DNA of 64,000 bases from Terasakiella magnetica (GTDB lineage Bacteria > Pseudomonadota > Alphaproteobacteria > Rhodospirillales > Magnetospirillaceae): assembly GCA_902729415.1 (NCBI GenBank), contig CACVCF010000334.1:1-64000 (forward strand), in the 5' to 3' direction. Under the pieces are notes generated by a model, which saw nothing but the letters and a program-made list of their open reading frames with translations, did no database searches and was not told the DNA's origin. The position numbers and the translations under genes were made by a program. How positions within the stretch are numbered: the first letter of the stretch is position 1; every line of letters starts with the position of its first letter. Shown here piece after piece: positions 17,265-25,671 of this stretch.

Positions 17265-17659
17265 AGGACGGCCCGCAGCTGGGCGAGGCGGTGCTCTCGG
17301 GCCTCGGGCTCGTAAGCGGTGGCCGGTGCCGCCCCCCAGACCGGCTTGGGCCATGCTGCATCGGTGGCGAAGCGGGCGATGACATGGATGTGAAGCTGCG
17401 GCACCATATTGCCCAGGGCGCCGACATTGATGCGGTCGGGGCTGAACAGGGTGCGCAAGGCCAGGGAGGCACGAGCGACCTCTTCCATGGCGGCGGCACG
17501 GTCAGCGGGGGCAAGGTCAGTCAGTTCGACGGCTCCGGCCTGCCGGGGTACCAGAATGAGCCAGGGATAGGCGGACTCGTTCATCAACAGAACCCGGCAC
17601 AGTGGCCAATCCGTCACCGAGACGGTGTCGGCGGCCAGCCGGGGATGAAGACTGAACAT
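17255..17659 (-). CDS. HIT-family protein
   Basis: The 134-residue protein carries the HIT signature as PQLHIHVIARF followed by DAAWPKPVWG, the form seen in a proteobacterial subfamily. Two histidines of the HxHxH triad are present; the third position is Ile. HIT proteins hydrolyse or transfer nucleotidyl groups. GAGGAG lies eight bases before the ATG at 17659. The longer upstream frame is antisense to the next gene and not coding. It is translationally coupled to the phosphoesterase-like gene downstream. Confidence 0.8.
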   Translation of the reverse strand: MFSLHPRLAADTVSVTDWPLCRVLLMNESAYPWLILVPRQAGAVELTDLAPADRAAAMEEVARASLALRTLFSPDRINVGALGNMVPQLHIHVIARFATDAAWPKPVWGAAPATAYEPEAREHRLAQLRAVLCC

Positions 17660-17734
17660 ATATCTGTTCTCCTCGTTGCGCCGCTTGCGGCATTCGCGTA
17701 TCAGAAGGCAGGACTTTGATAGGGTTTTTACCTG

Positions 17735-18901
17735 ATGCGCCGCAACCGCTCCAATCCATTCGGTCGTCTGTTGGCGGTGACCGCCACGATTTTGCTGATT
17801 TCCGCCGTGGCGTTCATGACGCTGGAATACATATCCGGCCTTGCCTTGAAGCTGATCCGCGACAAGCGATCGGCAGTGGCGGCAGCCTATAGCGACGACG
17901 ATATCAAAGCTCTTTATGATACCGACCAGCCGTCCCGTTATCGGACGGTTCTGTCCGAAAGCTGGCGGGCGGGCGAAACCACCTATACGCCCTTCGTCGA
18001 GTACCGGATGACTCCCGGCAAGAGCAAGACCTTCACCATCGCCGAGGAAGGGTATCGCGGCAACGGGGGCGAAGGCCAGGATCTGATAGCCAAGGGAGCC
18101 AAGGTTTTTGTCTTCGGCGGCTCCACCACCTTGGGCTTTGGCGTCGCCGATGATGAGACCATTCCGGCGATGCTGGAAAAAATGCTGCATGCCGCCGGCC
18201 GCAGCGATCTGCAAGTGTTCAACTTCGGCGCCACCGCTTATACCTCGACCTCCGAGCGCATCACGCTGGAGACGCTGTTGACCAGTGGAATCAAACCCGA
18301 CGTCGCGGTGTTTATCGACGGTCTCGGCGATTTCGATTATTGCGCCGCGCCCGATCAGAGCGCCTGGAACGACCGGCTGGTTCAACTGACGCGGGGACGG
18401 GCGCGCCTGCCTCTGGCGGTAGAATTATTCCATCGTTCCAACGTGGTGCAGATAGTGCGCCATCTGGGCGGCGACAGGTCCGTTTCGCTGCGCGATTGGG
18501 GGGCGTTCTGCCGCAATGACGAGGATGTGGATAGGGCGGTGCGGCGGTTGGACACCAATCACCGCATGATTGATGCCATGGCCGAGCGGCTGGGATTCAA
18601 GGCGGTATTCGTACAGCAGCCGGTCCCGACCTATGGTTATGACAACCGCAAGCGTCCATTGCCGGTCAAGGACGAGATGCTGGGTTATCACGTCAACTCG
18701 GCCAAGGGGTACCTGAAGCTGGCAGAATTGCGGGCGGAAGGCAAGCTGTGGGAGCGGGGGCTGCTGTGGTTGGCCGATCTGGAACCGGCCGAAGGCAATG
18801 CCTATATCGATGCCGTTCATTACTCGCCCGGTTTCAACCGGGTCATTGCCGAAAAGATCGCCGCTGCCCTTCAGGATGGCGGAATGCTGCCCCCACCCTG
18901 A
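17735..18901 (+). CDS. Membrane-anchored SGNH/GDSL-hydrolase-like protein
   Basis: The 388-residue protein has one N-terminal membrane helix (about 11-34) and a large extracytoplasmic domain. FVFGGSTTLGFG matches the GDS-like nucleophile block of SGNH hydrolases, and a DAVHYSPGFNRVIA segment near the end supplies the D-x2-H pair. PDVAVFIDGLGDF could be the block with the conserved Asn/Gly. Related proteins act on cell-envelope glycans or acyl groups, but no substrate can be named. It is divergent from the HIT gene and transcribed alone. Confidence 0.7.
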   Translation: MRRNRSNPFGRLLAVTATILLISAVAFMTLEYISGLALKLIRDKRSAVAAAYSDDDIKALYDTDQPSRYRTVLSESWRAGETTYTPFVEYRMTPGKSKTFTIAEEGYRGNGGEGQDLIAKGAKVFVFGGSTTLGFGVADDETIPAMLEKMLHAAGRSDLQVFNFGATAYTSTSERITLETLLTSGIKPDVAVFIDGLGDFDYCAAPDQSAWNDRLVQLTRGRARLPLAVELFHRSNVVQIVRHLGGDRSVSLRDWGAFCRNDEDVDRAVRRLDTNHRMIDAMAERLGFKAVFVQQPVPTYGYDNRKRPLPVKDEMLGYHVNSAKGYLKLAELRAEGKLWERGLLWLADLEPAEGNAYIDAVHYSPGFNRVIAEKIAAALQDGGMLPPP

Positions 18902-19064
18902 GAGACAGCAATCGGCAATATATATATTGCTGCATCGGTGATCTGCGTTTCCTTATCTTGCGCGCGGCCCCCCGCATAGAGGACAATGCTGCCCGTGATG
19001 GTAAAGCGGCTTCTGGTGAATGAAAGCTCGTACCCATCCATATTGGTTGCGTAAGGGAGAACGC

Positions 19065-20843
19065 ATGGCTGCGGGAACGTCCGGGAATACCGTCGGTGCT
19101 AAGGTCAATGGATCGGGAGTGAAGGCTTCCGATACCGAGGATTTTTGCTGGAGTGAAGCTCTGGCCGAACTGACGGGTTCTGCCGCATCCCCGAGTATTA
19201 ACATCGGCGCGGTATGCTGTGACCGTCAGGTGGCCCTGGGCCAGGGGGCGCGTATCGGTGTCCGTTGGCTGGGCCGGGGGCAGGAGCGCCGCGATCTCTC
19301 GTTTCAGGATTTATCGGATCTTTCCGGGCGCGCTGCTTCGGTGCTGACCTCGCTGGGGCTTCAGTCCGGCGATACCGTCGCGGTGCTGCTGGGCCGGGTT
19401 CCCGAACTTTATATCTCGGCTCTCGGCATCTGGAAGGCTGGGGGAGTCTATTGCCCGTTATTCTCGGCTTTTGGCCCTGGCCCCATCAAGGCTCGGCTGG
19501 AATTGGGGCGGGCGCGGTTCCTGATCACCACCGAGGATCTGTTCACCCGCAAGGTGGTTCCCAACCTGTCCGACCTTCCCGATCTTCAGCATGTCGTGCT
19601 GGTGGGAGAAGATGGCAGGTCGGCCCGCGCCATGGAGCGGTGCAGCGATTTCTATGCCCAGCTCAAGGCCGCGGCGCCCATGGCGCCCGTGGCCACCCGG
19701 CAGGAAGATCCCGCCTTCATGCATTTCACCAGTGGCACCACTGGCACTCCCAAGGGGGCGGTGCAACCCCACCGTGCCGTATTGGCCCATCTGGTGACCG
19801 GACGCACGGTGTTCGGCCTGGTCCCCGACGACGTATTCTGGTGTACCGCAGATCCCGGCTGGGTCACCAGTACGGCATATGGAATTATCGCTCCCCTGGT
19901 CTGCTGCGCTACTACCCTGGTGGATGAGGCCGATGTCGAGCCCCGGCGCTGGTACGGCATTCTGGCCGATGAGAGGGTGACTGCCTGGTACACCACGCCA
20001 ACCTCGATCCGCACCATGATGCGCTATGGCGCGGCCTTGGCCCGGTCCTACCGCGAGAATTCGCTGCGTGTGGCCGCCAGCGTGGGCGAGCCACTCAATG
20101 TCGAGGCTGTGCAGTGGGGCCAGAAGGCGCTAGGCGTGCCTTTCCTGGATACGTGGTGGCAGACTGAGACCGGCGCCATTGTCATCGCCAATCATCGGAA
20201 CTGCGTCAGCAAACCGGGCAGCATGGGGCAGGCTCTGCCGGGGGTGGAGACCGCGCTTGTGCGCTGCGAAAGCGGCGTCGCCCACATGGTGACCGAACCG
20301 GATACGGTGGGAGAGCTGGCGATTCATTCCGGCTGGCCTTCGCTGTTTTGCGGCTATCTAGGCGAGTATGACCGGGCCGAGGGTTGCTTCCGTGGCGACT
20401 GGTACCTTACCGGCGATCTGGTCAAGCGTGATGCCGAAGGCTTTTTCTGGTTCGTGGGCCGTGCCGACGACATGATCAAATCGGGGGGCTTGCGCATCGG
20501 TCCCTTCGAGGTGGAAGCTTCTTTGATGGACCATCCCGCCGTGGCCGAGATCGGGGTGGTGAGCAAGCCCGACCTGCTGCTGCGCGAAGTGCCGGTGGCC
20601 TTTGTCTCCCTCAATCCCGGATTCGAGTCGGGCGACGCCCTGCGCCTTGAATTGCTGAGTTTCGCCCGTCAGGAATTGGGGGCGGGCATGGCGCCGCGCG
20701 AGATTCACTTCGTGGCGGAACTGCCCAAGACCAATACGGGCAAGATCATGCGGCGGATGCTGAAGGCCAAGGCCAGTGGTGAGTCTGACGAGGCCGATAT
20801 TCCCACTCTTCAGCCCTGTCCGGGGCGGTTCGACGACGAATAG
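19065..20843 (+). CDS. AMP-forming acyl-CoA synthetase, acetyl-CoA-synthetase-like
   Basis: Start at 19065 follows AAGGGAGAACGC, better than the in-frame start 45 bases earlier. The 592-residue enzyme has the adenylate-forming P-loop HFTSGTTGTPKGAV, DTWWQTETGA, YLTGDLVKRDAEGFFWFVGRADDMIKSGG region and the C-terminal catalytic lysine context PKTNTGKIMRRML. The WWQTETG form is typical of acetyl/propionyl-CoA synthetases. It would make acetyl- or short-chain acyl-CoA from the acid and ATP. The lysine in TGKIMRR is the usual site of acetylation control in this family. Confidence 0.85.
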   Translation: MAAGTSGNTVGAKVNGSGVKASDTEDFCWSEALAELTGSAASPSINIGAVCCDRQVALGQGARIGVRWLGRGQERRDLSFQDLSDLSGRAASVLTSLGLQSGDTVAVLLGRVPELYISALGIWKAGGVYCPLFSAFGPGPIKARLELGRARFLITTEDLFTRKVVPNLSDLPDLQHVVLVGEDGRSARAMERCSDFYAQLKAAAPMAPVATRQEDPAFMHFTSGTTGTPKGAVQPHRAVLAHLVTGRTVFGLVPDDVFWCTADPGWVTSTAYGIIAPLVCCATTLVDEADVEPRRWYGILADERVTAWYTTPTSIRTMMRYGAALARSYRENSLRVAASVGEPLNVEAVQWGQKALGVPFLDTWWQTETGAIVIANHRNCVSKPGSMGQALPGVETALVRCESGVAHMVTEPDTVGELAIHSGWPSLFCGYLGEYDRAEGCFRGDWYLTGDLVKRDAEGFFWFVGRADDMIKSGGLRIGPFEVEASLMDHPAVAEIGVVSKPDLLLREVPVAFVSLNPGFESGDALRLELLSFARQELGAGMAPREIHFVAELPKTNTGKIMRRMLKAKASGESDEADIPTLQPCPGRFDDE

Positions 20844-20901
20844 AAGAGAGGGGGCTTATCCCTCGAACGCCGGACGACAAAGCTGCGTCCGCCTTGGCTT
20901 A

Positions 20902-20917
20902 CGCGCCACGTGGCGCG
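20902..20917. repeat. 16-bp perfect palindrome CGCGCCACGTGGCGCG
   Basis: It lies between the converging synthetase and bfd genes. A second stem (CGGACG/CGTCCG) lies at about 20871-20891. Together they may end transcription from both sides, though no T run follows. Confidence 0.4.
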
Positions 20918-20970
20918 GCGGGCCTTGCCCTTGCAGTTTCTGAAAAGGTCAGTTCGAGGGGGCGCCAGTA

Positions 20971-21177
20971 TTAGCCCCGCTTGCCGCAGGGGCAGCCGCC
21001 GGGGCCGCCACAGCCGCCCTTGGCCTCGTCCACCAATTCCCGCACTGTCGAGACACATTTGCCGCAACGAGGTTTGGCGGCAAACTGACGGAACACAGCG
21101 GTGGTGTTGCCCGCCCCTTCGGTCACGGCGGCGCGGACCTGGCGGTCGGTAAAGCCATGGCAGAGGCAGACATACAT
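20971..21177 (-). CDS. bfd: Bacterioferritin-associated ferredoxin (2Fe-2S)
   Basis: The 68-residue protein has the BFD-type [2Fe-2S] pattern: MYVCLCHGFTD near the start (C-x-C) and PRCGKCV (C-x2-C). An extra Gly/Cys-rich tail (GGCGGPGGCPCGKRG) adds two cysteines. Bfd reduces bacterioferritin to release stored iron. The start at 21177 is chosen because the family begins with MYVCxCxG. The Fur-box-like site 37 bases upstream fits iron repression. Confidence 0.85.
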   Translation of the reverse strand: MYVCLCHGFTDRQVRAAVTEGAGNTTAVFRQFAAKPRCGKCVSTVRELVDEAKGGCGGPGGCPCGKRG

Positions 21178-21213
21178 GGAAAATCTCCATTGGGCGGCAT
21201 TGATAGTGCTTAT

Positions 21214-21230
21214 GATAATGATTCGCATTT
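21214..21230. promoter_or_regulatory. Fur-box-like site upstream of bfd
   Basis: GATAATGATTCGCATTT matches the 6-1-6 Fur pattern (GATAAT repeats) over most positions. It is placed 37 bases upstream of the bfd start. Iron-dependent repression of bfd is known in other bacteria. Confidence 0.6.
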
Positions 21231-21377
21231 CATCTGTCCATGGTTTTCTCCGTGTCAGGGGGGGTATGCCAAGGCCCAGTGAGGAGGGCTGATCGGGCCT
21301 TGGTTGGGCGCAAGGTGCCGCGTGGTTGATCCTCGTGAAGCAAGGGTTTCAAAGAAACCCGTCCACCGGATGAGGGC

Positions 21378-21403
21378 CTCGTTGACCGGTTCCGATCAAC
21401 GAG
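21378..21403. promoter_or_regulatory. Palindrome sharing a 20-nt core with the site upstream of livH
   Basis: Twelve-base arms (CTCGTTGACCGG/CCGATCAACGAG, one mismatch) flank TT. The core GTTGACCGGTTCCGATCAAC differs by one base from the core at 44211-44230. It lies 161 bases before the permease start and is a candidate operator. Confidence 0.6.
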
Positions 21404-21563
21404 ATTTGGCATCAGCTATTTCACACAATAAAATCATGAAAAATGGCTGCTTATTTATAAAACACAGTTGCGAATGGCAGTATATTGGTGGTAGGGATTC
21501 AAAGGGTGACGCATGGGCGCCACCCATGACCGTCTTGGCCACCGTTTCAGGAAAGTCCGACGC

Positions 21564-23333
21564 ATGTCGCTGGAACAAGGGCTCGCCTTCGCCGTCCTGG
21601 GCGGGACCATCATCTTGTTCGCCTGGGACAAGCTGCGCTACGACGTGGTGGCCATGCTGTCCCTATCGGTGGGGCTGATCGTCGGGCTGGTCCCGCCGGA
21701 CAAGGCCTTCCACGGCTTTAGCGACCCGGTGGTCGTGGTGGTGGCCGCCGCCCTGGTGGTCAGCGCCGGGATCGAGCGCTCGGGCATCATCGAACGGCTG
21801 ATGCGGCCGCTGTCGGTGCTGAAATCCCCGGATGCCCTGATCGGCACCTTGTCGGCTCTGGTAATGGTGCTCTCGGCCTTCATGAAGAATATCGGCGCCT
21901 TGGCCATCTTCATTCCTCTGGCCATGCGCCTGGCGCGGGCCAAATCCATTCCGGTTTCGCAGGTGTTGATGCCGTTGTCGTTTGCCTCGCTGATCGGTGG
22001 GCTGATGACCCTGATCGGCACCTCGCCCAATATCATTGTATCGCGGGTAAGGGCGGATCTGACCGGCAAGCCCTTTACCATGTTCGATTTCACCGCCGTA
22101 GGGGTGGGAGTCTGTCTATGCGGTATCGTGTTTTTGACTTTCGGCTGGCGGCTGTTGCCGCGTGACCGCCAGGGCATCGCCTCGGCGGAGGCGCGCTTTC
22201 GCATCGAGGATTATCTGGCCGAGGTCCGCATTCTGCCGCAATCGCCGCTGATCGGCGCCACGGTGGTGGATCTGGAGCAATTGTTCAGTGGCGGCGCCGT
22301 AACGGTGGCGACCATTATCCGCGATCAAGGTCAGCGGTATGTACCGGGGGCGCATTGGGAATTCTGCGAGGATGATATCCTGGTGCTGGAAGGCGACCCC
22401 ATGGCGTTGAAGCCGCTGCTGGAAACCGCCGGTCTTACCATGGTGGGCAGCGGCATTCCTAATATGGCCGGGCATGCCATGGCGGTGCAAGAAGCAGTGG
22501 TGATGCCCAATTCGCCGCTGATCGGCACCACGGCGGCTCAGAACGCCATGCGCCGCCGCTATGGCATCGCCATTTTGGCTATCAGCCGTGGTGGCCGCAA
22601 CATCGTCGAGCGTTTGCGCCAGATCGAGTTCCAGGCCGGTGACGTGCTGGTGGTGGAAGGTACCGAGGAGACCATGCCCGGCACCCTCTCTCAACTGGGC
22701 TGTCTGCCATTGGCCCAGCGCAATATCCGTTTCGGCGGTAAGACGGCCCTGCTGCCGGTGGTTATCTCACTGGCAGCCATGCTGCTGGTGGCGGTGGGGA
22801 TTCTGCCGGTGGCACCCGCCTTTTTCCTGGCGGCGGTGGCCATGATCTTGCTGCGCTGCCTGCCGTTGCGCGATGCCTACGAGGCCGTCAACTGGCCGAT
22901 CATTATTCTTCTGGGTGGACTGATCCCCATTTCCGACGCCATGAAGAGCACCGGCGCTTCCGACCTAATGGCGGGGTGGCTGGCCCTGGCGGTGTCCCAG
23001 GTTCCGGCGGCAGTAGCGGTGGGCTTGGTGCTGCTGACCTCCATGCTGCTGGCGCCGTTCCTGCACCATGCCGCCACGGTGCTGCTGATGGGGCCGGTGG
23101 CCGCCGCCATGGCCGCCAAGCTGGGCCTTGCCATGGATCCCTTCCTGATGGCGGTGGCGGTGGGCGCGGCCAGCGACTTCCTTACCCCCATCGGCCATCA
23201 GTGCAACACCCTGGTCATGGGCGTCGGCGGCTATCGCTTTGGCGATTACTGGCGCATGGGGCTGCCGCTCAGCATCATTGTTCTGCTGTCGGGAACCGGA
23301 CTGATCTTGCTGTTCTGGCCGCTGCACGGCTGA
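21564..23333 (+). CDS. SLC13-family (DASS-type) permease with TrkA-C domains
   Basis: GGAAAG precedes the ATG at 21564. The 589-residue protein has two membrane halves of the ion-transporter superfamily, with NIGALAIFIPLA and LIGTSPNIIVS in the first and FLHHAATVLLMGPVA and PIGHQCNTLVMG in the second. Two TrkA-C (RCK_C) domains lie between them, at about residues 200-370. Such proteins move di- or tricarboxylates, sulfate or other anions with sodium. The regulatory domains suggest gating by a small ligand. The substrate is not readable from the sequence. Confidence 0.85.
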   Translation: MSLEQGLAFAVLGGTIILFAWDKLRYDVVAMLSLSVGLIVGLVPPDKAFHGFSDPVVVVVAAALVVSAGIERSGIIERLMRPLSVLKSPDALIGTLSALVMVLSAFMKNIGALAIFIPLAMRLARAKSIPVSQVLMPLSFASLIGGLMTLIGTSPNIIVSRVRADLTGKPFTMFDFTAVGVGVCLCGIVFLTFGWRLLPRDRQGIASAEARFRIEDYLAEVRILPQSPLIGATVVDLEQLFSGGAVTVATIIRDQGQRYVPGAHWEFCEDDILVLEGDPMALKPLLETAGLTMVGSGIPNMAGHAMAVQEAVVMPNSPLIGTTAAQNAMRRRYGIAILAISRGGRNIVERLRQIEFQAGDVLVVEGTEETMPGTLSQLGCLPLAQRNIRFGGKTALLPVVISLAAMLLVAVGILPVAPAFFLAAVAMILLRCLPLRDAYEAVNWPIIILLGGLIPISDAMKSTGASDLMAGWLALAVSQVPAAVAVGLVLLTSMLLAPFLHHAATVLLMGPVAAAMAAKLGLAMDPFLMAVAVGAASDFLTPIGHQCNTLVMGVGGYRFGDYWRMGLPLSIIVLLSGTGLILLFWPLHG

Positions 23334-23657
23334 TATTGCCCGCCGAAAAGTCTTGCTTGTGCGAATGCGCGATCGCCTACCATTTTCTTGACATTGCAGT
23401 GCAACAAGCGCAGGTTCCCTCTGCCCCGGACGATTTCGCGTTCGGTCTGCTCGCGACAGCGCGCACGGTGAGAGCCTGGCCCCAACGGGTTGGCCCGCCT
23501 TCCGTCCCGAGCCCCGCTTCCCTTGCCCATAGCTCTTTGGCCGCGCGTCCGAAGGGAACCGAAGATCGGACCCGCATGTGCGCGGTCTATTCCGCTGTTG
23601 TTCGCAGCTCTTGACCGAGCGCGCAGAGCCGACGGCTCGTAGATGAAAAGAGACTTC
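23334..23657. other. Long leader region of the DEAD-box helicase gene
   Basis: This 324-bp gap has a TTGACA-like -35 near 23388 but no clear gene. Several GC-rich stems are possible. RNA-helicase genes of the RhlE/CsdA type often have long structured leaders that govern cold-shock or autoregulation, so a 5-prime UTR is the likeliest content. Confidence 0.4.
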
Positions 23658-25061
23658 ATGACCACGTTTTCCGAACTCGGCTTGGCCGAACCTTTGCTCC
23701 AGGCTCTGGCCGTCGAGGGTTACACTAACCCGACACCCATTCAGGAACAGTCTATCCCCCACCTGCTTCAGGGCCACGACGTCCTAGGCCTGGCCCAGAC
23801 CGGCACTGGCAAGACGGCTTCCTTCGCCCTGCCGCTGCTTCAGCGCCTGGATGAAGTCAAGCGCCGCGCCATGCCCAAGAGCTGCCGGATCCTGGTGCTG
23901 ACCCCGACCCGCGAATTGGCGGTTCAGGTGGGCCAGTCCTTCCGTACCTATGGCTGCCATTATCGCGTCCGCCACGCCTTGGTGTTCGGCGGCGTCGGCA
24001 TGGTGCCGCAGATCAAGACCATGGCCGGTGGCGTCGATGTTCTAGTCGCCACGCCAGGCCGTCTGCTCGACCTGATGGATCAGGGCGCCATCCGCCTGGA
24101 TTCGGTCGAGGCCCTGGTGCTGGACGAAGCCGACCGTATGCTCGACATGGGCTTCATCGTTCCCATCCGCAAGATCGTCGCCGCGGTTCCATCCAAGCGT
24201 CAGACCGTGCTGTTCTCGGCCACCATGCCCGACAGCATCGTCGGTCTGGCCAACAGCGTGCTGCATCGTCCAGTGCGGGTCGAGGTGACCCCGGTGTCCT
24301 CCACCGTGGACAAGATCGAGCAGCGCGTATTGTTCGTCGACCGTGAGAACAAGCGCACCCTGCTGACCGATATCCTGGCCGGCAAGGATGTGGAGCGCGC
24401 CTTGATCTTCACCCGCACCAAGCATGGCGCCAATCGCGTCGCCGAGCTGCTGGAGAAGGCCGGTGTTCCCTCCGACGCCATCCATGGCAACAAGTCGCAG
24501 GGCGCCCGCCAGAAGGCTTTGTCCGATTTCAAGGACGGCCGCATCAAGGCGCTGGTGGCTACCGATATCGCTGCACGCGGTATCGATGTGGACGGCATCA
24601 CCCATGTGGTGAATTTCGAGCTGCCCAACGAGCCGGAAAGCTATGTCCACCGCATCGGCCGCACCGCGCGCGCCGGGGCGACCGGTATTGCGCTCAGCCT
24701 GTGCGATGCCGAGGAGGTGTCCTATCTCCGCGCCATCGAAAAGACCATCCGTCAGGCGGTGCCGGTGGATTACGATCACCCCTACCATGCGGCGCACATC
24801 GAATCGCGCACCTCGGGCAAGCCCAAGCCCCGCGGCGTGCATCCGCAGCAGCGCAGCGGCGGTCATCCTGCCGGTGGTCATCCCCCGGCGCGTGGCCGTG
24901 GCAACAATCCCCATGGCGAACACGCCCATGGGGCCGCCAAGAGCCGGGACGGTGGCGGTGGTCATGCCGCTTCCGGCCGCCCGGCGGGCAAGAGTGCCCG
25001 CCCGGCTCAGGCCGGCGGCTTCAAGGGCATGCCCAGCGGCAGCCGATCCGCCCGCGGTTAG
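23658..25061 (+). CDS. DEAD-box ATP-dependent RNA helicase, RhlE-type
   Basis: AAAAGAGA stands before the ATG at 23658. The 467-residue protein shows the Q motif (PTPIQEQSI), AQTGTGKTASF, TPTRELAVQ, VLDEADRMLDMGF, FSATMP, ATDIAARGID and YVHRIGRTARAG in order. The tail of about 90 residues is rich in Gly, His, Pro and Arg, as in RNA-binding extensions. It probably remodels ribosomal or mRNA structures. Expression under cold or growth shift is known for relatives, not shown here. Confidence 0.92.
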   Translation: MTTFSELGLAEPLLQALAVEGYTNPTPIQEQSIPHLLQGHDVLGLAQTGTGKTASFALPLLQRLDEVKRRAMPKSCRILVLTPTRELAVQVGQSFRTYGCHYRVRHALVFGGVGMVPQIKTMAGGVDVLVATPGRLLDLMDQGAIRLDSVEALVLDEADRMLDMGFIVPIRKIVAAVPSKRQTVLFSATMPDSIVGLANSVLHRPVRVEVTPVSSTVDKIEQRVLFVDRENKRTLLTDILAGKDVERALIFTRTKHGANRVAELLEKAGVPSDAIHGNKSQGARQKALSDFKDGRIKALVATDIAARGIDVDGITHVVNFELPNEPESYVHRIGRTARAGATGIALSLCDAEEVSYLRAIEKTIRQAVPVDYDHPYHAAHIESRTSGKPKPRGVHPQQRSGGHPAGGHPPARGRGNNPHGEHAHGAAKSRDGGGGHAASGRPAGKSARPAQAGGFKGMPSGSRSARG

Positions 25062-25063
25062 AG

Positions 25064-25100
25064 TATAAGAGTCCCCCCTTTCCTCAGACGGGAAGGGGGG
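25064..25100. terminator. Bidirectional terminator between helicase and Nudix genes
   Basis: CCCCCCTTTCC and GGGAAGGGGGG form a stem with one mismatch around TCAGAC, at 25073-25100. The right arm overlaps the end of the converging Nudix gene. Confidence 0.6.
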
Positions 25101-25524
25101 ATGCCAGCGCCATCCGGGCCAGACGGCCCACATTGCTGCTGCAGACCAAAGCGGGCTCATCAATCTCGGTCAAGCTGTACCAGCCGGTGGCGGCGGCATC
25201 GCTGGCGGCCTTGGCCTCGCCGCTTATCCATCGGCACCGCACCACGTTCAGCACGAAGTGATAGCGGATGCGGCCATCTTCGCTGGGGGTGATGACGTCG
25301 AACACGTCCATGACTCCCAGGGCTTCGGCGGTGATGCCGGTTTCTTCGTTCAGTTCGCGCAGCGCCGCGGCGGTGACAGTCTCGCCCAGTTCGATCAAGC
25401 CGCCGGGAAAGCCCCACTTGCCCAAATCGGGCTCGCGCCCCCTTTGCACCATCAACAGGCGCCCCTCCCGTTCCACCAGCGCCAAGACGCCAGGAAGAGG
25501 ATGGTTGGGAAATTCACGCGACAT
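25084..25524 (-). CDS. Nudix hydrolase
   Basis: The 146-residue protein has the Nudix box GGLIELGETVTAAALRELNE followed by ETGI, matching G-x5-E-x7-RE-U-x-EE-x-GU. Its opening (PGVLALVEREGRLLMVQRG, KWGFPGG) fits the ADP-ribose pyrophosphatase/MutT-like branch that cleaves nucleoside diphosphates linked to another moiety. CGGAGGG lies 6 bases before the ATG. The substrate is not determined. Confidence 0.88.
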   Translation of the reverse strand: MSREFPNHPLPGVLALVEREGRLLMVQRGREPDLGKWGFPGGLIELGETVTAAALRELNEETGITAEALGVMDVFDVITPSEDGRIRYHFVLNVVRCRWISGEAKAASDAAATGWYSLTEIDEPALVCSSNVGRLARMALASPLPV

Positions 25525-25671
25525 TCATACCCTCCGGCAAAGCGAGCGGCTTGCCCACGCCCGGATCAAACCTTAATCTAGCTTAAGGGTCAAAACTCAA
25601 TTCGGCCATGGGACAAGGGGCGGATCATTCCAGATATTGAACACCCAGCCACGGGCCGGGTTGACGGCCTC

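Larger units (their letters stand above)
21178..21563. other. Divergent promoter region between bfd and the SLC13 permease
   Basis: This 386-bp gap holds a Fur-box-like site near the bfd end, a long imperfect palindrome at 21378-21403, and an AT-rich stretch at 21415-21490 that probably contains the permease promoter. No further gene was recognised. Confidence 0.6.
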
